From: Pseudomonadota bacterium
Lineage (GTDB): Bacteria; Pseudomonadota; Alphaproteobacteria; Acetobacterales; Acetobacteraceae
Direction: 5' to 3'
Assembly (NCBI GenBank): GCA_021845835.1
Contig: JAJZVE010000188.1
Span: 1-8,175, forward strand
DNA: 8,175 nt
Part shown: piece by piece, positions 1 through 7,300 of the stretch
How positions within the stretch are numbered: position 1 is the stretch's first letter
Layout: every line of letters begins with the position of its first letter
Position numbers and translations under genes: made by a program
Notes under the pieces: model-generated
Seen by the model: the letters and a program-made list of their open reading frames with translations, nothing else
Database searches by the model: none
What the model was told of the DNA's origin: nothing

Positions 1-217
1 CCTGTCGCCGAAGCTGATGGAGAAGGGCCTGGGCGCGGCGCCGCACCTCGCCATCCCGGATCTCGGCTCGCGCATGACCGAGGCGTTCAATCTTGGCGTT
101 CCGGCTCTGCAGCGCGTGCCGAAGCTGAGCCGGCACCTGGCGCCGCTGCTGCGCGAGATCGCCGGCACGCAAACCGCTCCGGAACACGGTTGGCTCGGGA
201 GGTTGCTGCGGCGATGA
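1..217 (+). CDS. cpaE: CpaE/TadZ pilus-localisation ATPase, C-terminal end (5' end outside window)
   Basis: Only the last 71 codons are visible, read in the frame beginning at base 2 and stopping at TGA 215-217. The segment contains a stretch reading IPDLGSRMTEAFNLGVPAL followed by VPKLSRHLAPLLREIAG, and ends in GWLGRLLRR. This resembles the C-terminal helical tail of CpaE/TadZ, MinD/ParA-like P-loop proteins that place the Tad pilus machine at the cell pole. The Walker motifs of that family lie upstream of the window and cannot be checked. The assignment therefore rests mainly on gene order: this gene directly precedes tadA (cpaF), with its stop codon overlapping the tadA start (ATGA), as is usual in tad/cpa operons. 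The in-frame ATG at 17 is internal and should not be read as the real start. Another operon protein ending here cannot be excluded from 71 residues. Confidence 0.7.
   Translation, partial: LSPKLMEKGLGAAPHLAIPDLGSRMTEAFNLGVPALQRVPKLSRHLAPLLREIAGTQTAPEHGWLGRLLRR
197..202 (+). promoter_or_regulatory. Ribosome binding site of tadA
   Basis: GGGAGG lies 11 bases before the ATG at 214. It sits inside the last codons of the preceding gene. It falls downstream of an alternative in-frame TTG at 190, so it supports the ATG at 214 over the longer TTG reading. Confidence 0.5.
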
Positions 218-1578
218 AGGTATTTGGCAAGCGCGACATTCAGGCGCCATCCGAGGTTGTGTCGGCATCCACCGAGATGCAGAGCAGCCCGCCTGCCGTG
301 GCGCCGCCCGTGACCACGGAGGGACGCGAGCCGAAGCACATCACGCTGCGCCAGCGGGCGTTGTCGCAGGTGGATCCGGTGCTCGCCGCCGAACTGCCGC
401 GCCCGGAGCTGCGCCGGCAGATCGAGTCGATCATTCACGATATCGCCAACGAGGACCGGCTGGAGCTGTCGGCGCGCGAGCAGGCGCGGCTCGCCGAAGA
501 ACTCGTCAACGACATGATCGGCTACGGACCGCTGGAGGTTCTGCTTGCCGACGACGGCGTGTCCGACATCATGGTGAACGGCCCGAATAACGTGTACATC
601 GAGCGGCGTGGTCGGCTGGAGCGGTCGGAGGTGCGCTTCCGCGACGCCGACCACATCGCCACCATCGCCAAGAAGATCGCCGCGCGGATCGGCCGGCGCA
701 TCGACGAATCGAGTCCGATGGTGGATGCCCGTCTGGCGGACGGCAGCCGCGTCAACGTCGTGTTCCCGCCGCTTGCCATCGACAGCCCTTGCATGTCGAT
801 CCGCAAATTCTCCCGCCACCGCCTTGATCTCGATGGGCTGGTGCGCAACGGCGCGATGAGCCCGGGAGTGGCGCGGCTGCTCGGCATCGCGGCGCGCTGC
901 CGGCTGAACATCGTGATCTCGGGCGGCACCGGCTCGGGCAAGACGACGCTGCTCAACGCCATGAGCCAGCTCATCGACCACGGCGAACGCATCATCACCG
1001 TCGAGGACGCCGCCGAGCTGCAGCTGCAGCAGCCGCATGTGGTGCGGCTGGAGACGCGGCCGGAGAACCTGGAGGGGATGGGCCAGGTGACGCAGCGCGA
1101 CCTGGTGCGCAACGCGCTGCGCATGCGGCCCGACCGCATCATCATCGGCGAGGTGCGCGGCGCCGAGGCGTTCGACATGCTGCAGGCGATGAACACCGGC
1201 CATGACGGCTCGATCTCCACCGTCCACGCCAACACGACGCGCGACGCGCTCACGCGCATCGAGAACATGGTGATGATGGGGTTCAACCTGCCAAGCCACG
1301 CCATCAACACGCAGATCGTCGGCGCGCTTGACCTGATCGTGCAGGTGCAGCGCATGCGCGACGGCAGCCGGCGCATCATCCAGATCAGCGACGTCTGCGG
1401 GCTGGAAGGCGAGGTCATCACGATGAGCGACATCGCCCGCTTCGATTACGATCGCGAGGACGCGCAGGGCCGCATCCAGGGCCATTACGTGATCTCCGGC
1501 GCACGCCCGTCCTTTCTTGCCCGGCTGGAGTATTTCGGCCTGGACCGCGCCTGGACCGCGGCGTTGCAGGAGGCATAG
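214..1578 (+). CDS. tadA: Tad pilus assembly ATPase TadA (CpaF), secretion ATPase family
   Basis: A 454-residue hexameric secretion ATPase that powers assembly of Flp-type pili from the cytoplasmic face of the inner membrane. A variable N-terminal stretch (about residues 1-50) is followed by the family N-terminal domain; GPLEVLLADDGVSDIMVNGP begins near residue 105. The P-loop domain is complete. It has Walker A GGTGSGKTT (Lys243), the acidic box VEDAAELQL (Glu264, Asp265), Walker B RPDRIIIGEVRG, and the His box GHDGSISTVHANT (His330, His338). Length and motifs match CpaF/TadA rather than PilB or GspE, since there is no tetracysteine zinc motif. The start chosen is ATG 214, which overlaps the upstream TGA as ATGA and has GGGAGG ahead of it. 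A TTG at 190 would add eight residues. The next gene, tadB, begins two bases after the stop. The family call is secure; the exact start is less so. Confidence 0.95.
   Translation: MKVFGKRDIQAPSEVVSASTEMQSSPPAVAPPVTTEGREPKHITLRQRALSQVDPVLAAELPRPELRRQIESIIHDIANEDRLELSAREQARLAEELVNDMIGYGPLEVLLADDGVSDIMVNGPNNVYIERRGRLERSEVRFRDADHIATIAKKIAARIGRRIDESSPMVDARLADGSRVNVVFPPLAIDSPCMSIRKFSRHRLDLDGLVRNGAMSPGVARLLGIAARCRLNIVISGGTGSGKTTLLNAMSQLIDHGERIITVEDAAELQLQQPHVVRLETRPENLEGMGQVTQRDLVRNALRMRPDRIIIGEVRGAEAFDMLQAMNTGHDGSISTVHANTTRDALTRIENMVMMGFNLPSHAINTQIVGALDLIVQVQRMRDGSRRIIQISDVCGLEGEVITMSDIARFDYDREDAQGRIQGHYVISGARPSFLARLEYFGLDRAWTAALQEA
1568..1573 (+). promoter_or_regulatory. Ribosome binding site of tadB (GTG start)
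   Basis: A perfect AGGAGG lies seven bases before GTG 1581 and overlaps the last codons of tadA. It is the best Shine-Dalgarno sequence in the operon and settles the non-ATG start. Confidence 0.75.
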
Positions 1579-1580
1579 CG

Positions 1581-2540
1581 GTGGGCGGTCCGGTGCTGTT
1601 GCCCGTGGTGGCGCTGGTCCTGGTCATGCTCGGCGGCCTGTTCGTGCTGCGCGTTGACAAGCGGGATCAGCAACTGGAGCGCCGCATCGCCACGCTCGGC
1701 GAGCGGGACGCGCCGGACCCGGCGGAAGCGGACGCGCCGCGCAGCATCAGGATGCGGCAGCGGCGCCGCGCGCCGCTGCGCGAAATGCTGAGCGGACTGC
1801 TGAAAGTGCCGCAGGACCTGCCCGGCGTGCATGTCCTGCCGCCTGCCGTGGTGATGGTGCTCGGCGTCGGCGTCGCGCTGGGCGCCGCCTGGGCGGCGCG
1901 GCTCTATCTCAGCCTGCCGGGTGCCGTCTCCGTCGGCGCGAGCGTCGGCCTGATGGTGGCGCGCGGCATCTTCAGGTGGGAGACCGCGCGCTACGCCGAC
2001 AAGATGCGTGTGCAGATGCCGGACATGATCGAGCTGCTGGCGAGCTCGGTGCGCGCCGGCCTGCCGATCTCCGAGGCGTTCCACGCCGTCGCGCGCGAGC
2101 TCCCGGTGCCGACGCGCGACGAGTTCGGGCGCGTGGTGCGGGAGATGACGCTCGGCAGCACCGCGGAGGCGGCCCTGATGGCGGTGCATCATCGCACCGG
2201 CGTTGCCGAGTACGCGATCTTCGCCGTCACGCTGGGTGTGCAGGCGCGCAGCGGCGGGCGGCTGGCGGAGACGATCCAGTTGCTCGCCGACACCATCCGT
2301 CAGCGTATGGCGCTCGCGCAGCGCGCCCACGCGCTCGCCGCCGAGGCCAAGCTGTCGGCCTATATGCTGACGGGACTGCCATTTTTCGGCGGCGCGTTCA
2401 TGGCCTTCACCCAGCCCGGCTACCTGAACACGTTCCTGCACGATCCGCGTGGCCGGCGGATGCTGCTGACGGCAGGTATCCTGCTGACGCTCGGACAGCT
2501 CCTCATGCGCAAAATGATCTCCTCCGCGACGCACGACTGA
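1581..2540 (+). CDS. tadB: Tad pilus inner-membrane platform protein TadB
   Basis: A 319-residue integral membrane protein of the type II secretion F (T2SF) family. In Tad systems TadB and TadC form the inner-membrane platform on which the TadA ATPase works. An N-terminal membrane segment (about residues 5-24, rich in Leu/Val) is followed by a basic cytoplasmic stretch with an RQRRRAP cluster. A hydrophobic pair spans about residues 88-128. The T2SF cytoplasmic domain starts near residue 146 (MPDMIELLASSVRAGLPISEAF) and includes the conserved-looking LAETIQLLADTIRQR segment. Two further membrane segments lie near residues 258-276 and 294-313. The start is GTG 1581, supported by AGGAGG seven bases upstream and a two-base gap after the tadA stop. 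TadB and TadC are paralogues; this is called TadB from its position right after tadA and its N-terminal layout. Confidence 0.92.
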   Translation: MGGPVLLPVVALVLVMLGGLFVLRVDKRDQQLERRIATLGERDAPDPAEADAPRSIRMRQRRRAPLREMLSGLLKVPQDLPGVHVLPPAVVMVLGVGVALGAAWAARLYLSLPGAVSVGASVGLMVARGIFRWETARYADKMRVQMPDMIELLASSVRAGLPISEAFHAVARELPVPTRDEFGRVVREMTLGSTAEAALMAVHHRTGVAEYAIFAVTLGVQARSGGRLAETIQLLADTIRQRMALAQRAHALAAEAKLSAYMLTGLPFFGGAFMAFTQPGYLNTFLHDPRGRRMLLTAGILLTLGQLLMRKMISSATHD

Positions 2541-2545
2541 TACCA

Positions 2546-3496
2546 ATGCCAGACATCTCCGATCCGTCCCTGATCTTCATCCTGGCCGCCGTGGTGATGG
2601 CGCTGGTGGCGATCGCCGCCGTCCTGCTGTGGCAGGAGGCCGGCACGCGGGAACTGGAGGCGCGGATCGCGGCGATCACCAGCGAGGTGCAGCGCACCGG
2701 CCGGGAGACGGTCGCGTCCTGGCTGTTGCGCGGGCTGTTCGTGCTCGGTCGCAGCATCCGCGAGCACACCCGGCTCTATTCCGAGGATGACCTGGCGTCG
2801 CTTGGCGCCGCCATTGCCGCTGCCGGCCTCAATCCCAAGCAGGTGCTGCCGATCGTGCTCGGCGCCAAGATCTCGGTGATGGCGCTGCTGCCCGCCGTCG
2901 CCATCGGCTATGGCGCGCTGACCGGGCTGCCGGAGACGTACATCGCGTTGCTGGCTGCGGGGGCACTGCCGCTCGGCATTCTTGGGCCGGAATGGGTGCT
3001 GCAATTCCTCCGCCGCCCCTATCACCGCGACCTGCAGCGCGGCGCCGCCGATGCGCTCGATCTGCTGGTGGTCTGTGCCGAGGCCGGCATGGCGCTGGAG
3101 CCGGCGCTGGAGCAGGTGGCACGGGAGATGCGCTCGTCCAATCGCGCCATGTCGATGGCGCTCGCGACCCTCGTGGACGAATTGCGGGTGCTGCCGGACC
3201 GCCGGCTGGCGTTCGAGAATTTCGGCCAGCGCTCGGGCGTGGACGGGTTGCGCCGCATGTCCGCGATCATCGGCCAATCGCTGCAATACGGCACCCCGCT
3301 TGGGCAGGCCCTGCGTGCCGTCGCCGCCGAGTTGCGTCGCGATCGCAGGACCCGCATGGAGGCCAAGGCGGTGCGCCTGCCGGCGATGCTCGTCTTTCCG
3401 CTGATCGCGTTCATCCTGCCGACACTGTTTATCGCGCTGCTGGGGCCGGGGGTGCTGCAGGTGATGGACACCCTCGGCCGCGCCGGCCAAAAATGA
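2546..3496 (+). CDS. tadC: Tad pilus inner-membrane platform protein TadC
   Basis: A 316-residue T2SF-family membrane protein, the partner of TadB in the pilus platform. One membrane segment lies at about residues 8-28. A hydrophobic block near residues 95-150 contains GAKISVMALLPAVAIGYGAL and a second run before GPEWVLQFL. The T2SF domain covers about residues 165-275 (AADALDLLVVCAEAGMALEPAL, then SLQYGTPLGQALRAVAAELR, typical of TadC). The last membrane segment is at about residues 281-303. The reading frame stays open far upstream (to about 1976) inside tadB, but that part is a shadow of tadB. The chosen start, ATG 2546, lies five bases after the tadB stop. No clear Shine-Dalgarno sequence precedes it, so translation probably depends on reinitiation by ribosomes finishing tadB. 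The stop at 3494-3496 overlaps a possible tadD start (ATGA at 3493). Confidence 0.92.
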   Translation: MPDISDPSLIFILAAVVMALVAIAAVLLWQEAGTRELEARIAAITSEVQRTGRETVASWLLRGLFVLGRSIREHTRLYSEDDLASLGAAIAAAGLNPKQVLPIVLGAKISVMALLPAVAIGYGALTGLPETYIALLAAGALPLGILGPEWVLQFLRRPYHRDLQRGAADALDLLVVCAEAGMALEPALEQVAREMRSSNRAMSMALATLVDELRVLPDRRLAFENFGQRSGVDGLRRMSAIIGQSLQYGTPLGQALRAVAAELRRDRRTRMEAKAVRLPAMLVFPLIAFILPTLFIALLGPGVLQVMDTLGRAGQK

Positions 3497-3502
3497 AGGG
3501 GG
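3496..3502 (+). promoter_or_regulatory. Ribosome binding site deciding the tadD start
   Basis: AAGGGGG ends five bases before ATG 3508. No comparable sequence precedes the other candidate, ATG 3493, which instead forms an ATGA overlap with the tadC stop. The site favours 3508, which gives a clean lipoprotein signal peptide. Confidence 0.5.
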
Positions 3503-3507
3503 CTGGG

Positions 3508-4260
3508 ATGCGCTGCCCGCGCCTGTCGCCGTTGCTCCTGCTGCTGCTCGCCGCGCTGGTGGCCGGATGCGCAACGCAGCGGCCGGCGTCGCAACTCTCT
3601 GCCGACAGCCGGCTCCACGTGGCGGACGCCGCGGCTGCAGCGGGCGACGACGATCTTGCCGCCTCGCTCTATGCCGCCGCGGCAGCGAACGCGCCGCACG
3701 ACACCGCGGTGCAACTGCGCGCCGCCGCGGCGCTGGCCAAGGTCGGCAAGATCAGCCAGGCGCGGCAGGTGCTGGCGCGGCGTCTGCAGGCCGCGCCCGA
3801 TGATCTGGATGCCGTGCGCGCCCGCGCCGGCCTCGACCTCGGCGAGGGCCGCATCGCGGAGGCGGTGGCGGCGCTGGACGGAGCGCTGGCAACGCGGCCG
3901 GAGGATCCGGCCACGCTCGCCGACAAGGGAGTGGCGCTCGATCTTCAGGCGCAGCATGCCGCGGCGCAGGTGCTGTATCGCCGGGCGCTGCGGGCGGCGC
4001 CCAACGACCCGGCGATCTGCAACGACCTTGCGTTGTCGCTGCTGTTGCAGGGACGCATCCACGAAGGGATCGCGGTGCTGGCACCGCTGGAGGACGCGCC
4101 GTCCTTGCCGGTGCGCGCCCGGGCGACGCTGGCGCTGCTTTACGCGCTGGACGGCCAGGGCGAACGGTCGCGCTCGGTGCTCGGCCATGATCTGCCGGAC
4201 GGCTACGTGGCGGAGGTGGCGAAAGCCGTCAACACCGGGCGATCGCTGCCCAGTTCGTGA
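3508..4260 (+). CDS. tadD: Tad pilus TPR-repeat lipoprotein TadD
   Basis: A 250-residue exported protein. Residues 1-21 form a lipoprotein signal: basic start, a run of six leucines, then lipobox LVAGC with Cys21 as the predicted lipidation site. The rest is Ala/Leu-rich helical pairs of tetratricopeptide type, about four or five repeats. Recognisable ones are GKISQARQVLARRLQAAPDD, GRIAEAVAALDGALATRPED and HAAAQVLYRRALRAAPNDPA, followed by NDLALSLLLQGRIHEGI. TadD lipoproteins of this layout are thought to help the secretin assemble in the outer membrane. The length is normal for the family. ATG 3508 is preferred for its Shine-Dalgarno sequence and signal peptide; ATG 3493 would add MKGAG and overlap the tadC stop. 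It is the last tad gene visible: no further gene follows within 114 bases on this strand until the sensor kinase. Confidence 0.88.
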   Translation: MRCPRLSPLLLLLLAALVAGCATQRPASQLSADSRLHVADAAAAAGDDDLAASLYAAAAANAPHDTAVQLRAAAALAKVGKISQARQVLARRLQAAPDDLDAVRARAGLDLGEGRIAEAVAALDGALATRPEDPATLADKGVALDLQAQHAAAQVLYRRALRAAPNDPAICNDLALSLLLQGRIHEGIAVLAPLEDAPSLPVRARATLALLYALDGQGERSRSVLGHDLPDGYVAEVAKAVNTGRSLPSS

Positions 4261-4268
4261 CGCAGGCT

Positions 4269-4284
4269 ATCACAATAATGTGAT
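4269..4284. promoter_or_regulatory. Perfect AT-rich inverted repeat, possible operator
   Basis: ATCACA-ATAA-TGTGAT is a perfect 6-base inverted repeat with a 4-base spacer. It starts eight bases after the tadD stop and 106 bases before the kinase start. It stands out as an AT-rich island in a strongly GC-rich window. Its half-sites are in the opposite order to a Crp/Fnr-type site (TGTGA-N6-TCACA), so it is not a standard Crp box. It could bind a dimeric regulator of the downstream kinase gene, or form a weak hairpin after tadD. No run of T follows, so it is not a good intrinsic terminator. A role is inferred only from symmetry and location. Confidence 0.35.
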
Positions 4285-4292
4285 TTCCCTGG

Positions 4293-4308
4293 CCGGGGAG
4301 CGACCCGG
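4293..4308 (+). other. Short GC hairpin in the tadD-kinase gap
   Basis: CCGGG and CCCGG pair around a six-base loop (GAGCGA). There is no T-tract downstream, so intrinsic termination is not supported. Hairpins of this size are common by chance in such GC-rich DNA. The rest of the gap (4261-4374) shows no convincing -35/-10 pair. Confidence 0.2.
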
Positions 4309-4374
4309 TCCGGCACAATCGTGCGTGCGTGCCGGCGCTCCGACTGTCCGGGCAGACCACGCGGGAACTCGTGC

Positions 4375-7300
4375 ATGGACCTGAGGGCGCTGTTTCGAGC
4401 GGACCGCCGGCGCGGCCGGACTTGTGCCGGCGACGAATCCGCGGAGCGGGCGCAGGCGTATTTTCAGGTCGCCGGCGTCATGCTCGTGGTGGTGGGGCGC
4501 GACCATCGCCTGCGCGAGATCAATCGCCGCGGCCTGGAGATTCTCGGCTACGACAGTTGCGCCGAGATCATCGGCCGCGACTGGCTGGAGGTGTGCCTGC
4601 CGCCGCCGGCCCGTGCCGCTGCCGCCGTGGGGCTGGACCGCTTTCTTGCCGGCGACCCGGACGCGCCGGCCGAAGGCACGTTCGAGGTGCGGCGGCGGGA
4701 CGGCGGCTCGCGCCTGATCGCCTGGCGCCACACCCTGCTGCGCGATGCCAGCGGCCGGGCAGTGGCGAAAGTTTCGTCGGGCGAGGACGTGACCGAGCGG
4801 CGCGACAGCGATGCGCGGTTCAACACGCTGGCGGACGCCGTGCCGGGCCTGTTGTTCACCAGCGACGCCGCCGGGGCCACCACGTTCGTCAATCCCGGCT
4901 TTGAGTCGTATACCGGCTGCACCGCCGCAGAATTGCTCGGTGACGGCTGGCGGCACGTGCTGCATCCGGACGATCGGCAGGCGGTGCTGGCGGCGTGGCA
5001 GCATTCCGTGGCCACCGGCGATCCCTATGCCGTGGATGGCCGGCTGCGCCGTCACGACGGCGTCTGGCGCTGGCATCTCTGCCGTGGGCTGCCGATGCGC
5101 GATGCCGCCGGGCGCGTCACGCAGTGGTTCGGGGTGGCGGTCGATATCGACGATCGCCAGCGGGCCGAGGCCGCCGCACGGCAGGCCCGCGAGATCCTGG
5201 CCGTTGCGGAGCGGCGGCAGCGCTTCCTGCTCGAACTCTCGGAGCGCCTGCGCACGCTGACGGACCCGGAAGCGGCGGTGCGCGTGGCCGTCACCGCGCT
5301 CGGCGAGGCGCTGGGCGCCGACCGCACCGGCTATGGCGAGATGGCCGGCGGTGGGCATCACCTCGTCAATATCGTTGAATGGCGCAGTCCGACCAGCAGC
5401 CTGCCGTCCGTCCCCCGGTACTATTCCCTGGCCGACTATGGAGAGGAACTGATCTGGCCGCTGCTACGCGGCGAGATGACCCTGCTGACCGATGCCGAGA
5501 CCGATCCTCGGACCCGCGCGCACGTCGCGGCCTTCCGGCGCGCCGGCCACCGCGCCACGCTGCGCGTGCCGCTGGTCAAGGGTGGCGCCCTGATCGGGAT
5601 GCTGTTCGTGCATGCCGCGACGCCTCGCGCCTGGTCCGAGGAGGACGCGGCGCTGGCCAGGGAAGTGGCCGAGCGCGTCTGGGCGGCGGTGGAGCGGGCG
5701 CGCGCCGAACTGGCGCTGCGCACGAGCGAAGAACGGCTGTTGCTGGCGATGGAGGTGTCGGGTCTGGCGACCTGGGACGTGGATCTCGCCTCCGGCCGGC
5801 GGGTCTGGTCGCGGTCGCATTTCGTCCTGCTCGGCCTCGACCCCGACCACGACGCGGCGGGCCAGGCGGCCTGGAGCGCGCGGGTGCATCCGGACGATCG
5901 GCCGACGGTGCAGGCGGCGGTGGTGGCGGCGCAGGCCGGAGACGGGTTTTTCCAGGCGGAATACCGCATCCGTCAGGCCGATACCGGAGTGGAGCGCTGG
6001 GTGCTAAGTCGCGGACGGTTCCTGCGCGACGGCTCGGGCGACTGGCGGCGCTTCGTCGGCATCAGCCTCGACGTGACCGAGCGCCGCCGCACCGAGGAGG
6101 CGCTGCGCGATGTGGCGCAGGAGCTGGAAAGCCGGGTCGCCGCCCGCACCGCCGAACTGGCCGCCGCCCGTGACCGGCTGGTGGCGGAGGCGACGGAACG
6201 CGAGCGGCTGGAGGAGCAGCTCCGCCAGACCCAGAAACTGCAGGCGGTCGGCCAGTTGGCCGGCGGCGTCGCGCATGACTTCAACAACCTGCTGACGGCC
6301 GTGCTCGGCAGCCTGGAGCTGCTGGAGCGCCACGTCGCCACCGAAGCCGGCTTGCGCCTGCTCAACGCTGCCCGCATGGCGGCGGAGCGGGGCGGGGCGC
6401 TGACCAACCAGTTGCTCGCGTTCGCGCGGCGGCAGAAGCTTGCGGTGCGGCCGGTCGATGTGGCGGACGTGGTGCGCTGCATGGAGGAGATGCTGCGGCG
6501 CACCCTGGGCGGCCTCATCACCCTGCAACTGGAACTGCCGGACGATGTCGGCGTGGTGGAAACCGATCCGGTGCAGTTGGAGCTGTCGGTGCTGAACCTC
6601 GCCATCAATGCGCGGGATGCGATGCCGGCCGGCGGCCGGCTGACCGTGTCGGTGCAGCGCCTGGCGCGGCCCGCCGGCGCGCCCGATCTCGGCCCGGGCG
6701 AGCACGTCGTGGTTGCCGTGAGCGACACCGGACCCGGCATGCCGGCGGAGGTGCGCGCGCGCGCCTTCGAGCCGTTCTTCACTACCAAGGACGTGGGGCG
6801 CGGCACCGGGCTGGGGCTGGCGCAGGTCTATGGCGTGGCGCGCCAGTGCGGGGGCACGGCGCGCATCGCGAGTGCGCCGGGGCAGGGCACCCGCGTGGAA
6901 ATCTGGCTGCCGTGTTCCACGGCGGCGCCGGACGCGGCGGCGTCGTACGCGGCGGCGGCGCTGACCGAGCCGGCAGCGGCGGCCGCAATCCTGCTGGTCG
7001 ATGACGAGGAGCAGGTGCGCACCTTCGCAGCCGAGGTGCTGCGCGAAGCCGGCTATGACGTGATCGAGGCGCCGGACGGCGTGGCGGCGCTGGCGGTGCT
7101 GGCCGGCGGCGCGCGCATAGACCTGCTGGTGACGGATTTCGCCATGCCGGGGATGACCGGCATTAGCCTGATCGAGGCCGCGCACCGCAAGTTGCCGGGG
7201 CTGAAAACGCTGCTGGTCAGCGGCTATGCCGAGATCGACGGACCCGGCGGCATGGCCGGCGTGCAGTTGCGCAAGCCGTTCCGTGGCGCCGACCTGCGTG

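Noticed and set aside
1976..2545. The upstream extension of the tadC frame, giving a 506-residue product.
   Set aside because: The extension lies inside tadB in another frame and is Arg/Ala-rich with no similarity to a platform protein. The membrane protein begins at ATG 2546.
1485..2546. A 353-codon minus-strand frame opposite tadB.
   Set aside because: The product is low-complexity, rich in Arg, His, Gln and Ala, with no recognisable domain. TadB on the other strand explains the coding signal.
2992..3492. The upstream extension of the tadD frame, giving a 422-residue product.
   Set aside because: It overlaps tadC out of frame and would bury the lipoprotein signal peptide in the middle of the protein.
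2420..4188. Two long minus-strand frames (2420-3574 and 3022-4188) opposite tadC and tadD.
   Set aside because: Both read as Arg/Gln/His-rich shadow translations without motifs, while tadC and tadD on the plus strand have full family features.
4269..4308. The palindrome and GC hairpin as an intrinsic terminator of the tad operon.
   Set aside because: Neither stem is followed by a T-rich tract, and the first stem is short and AT-rich.
5215..5700. The GAF domain as a phytochrome-type light sensor.
   Set aside because: The segment contains no cysteine, and the PAS-GAF-PHY order is not followed: a PAS domain comes after the GAF.
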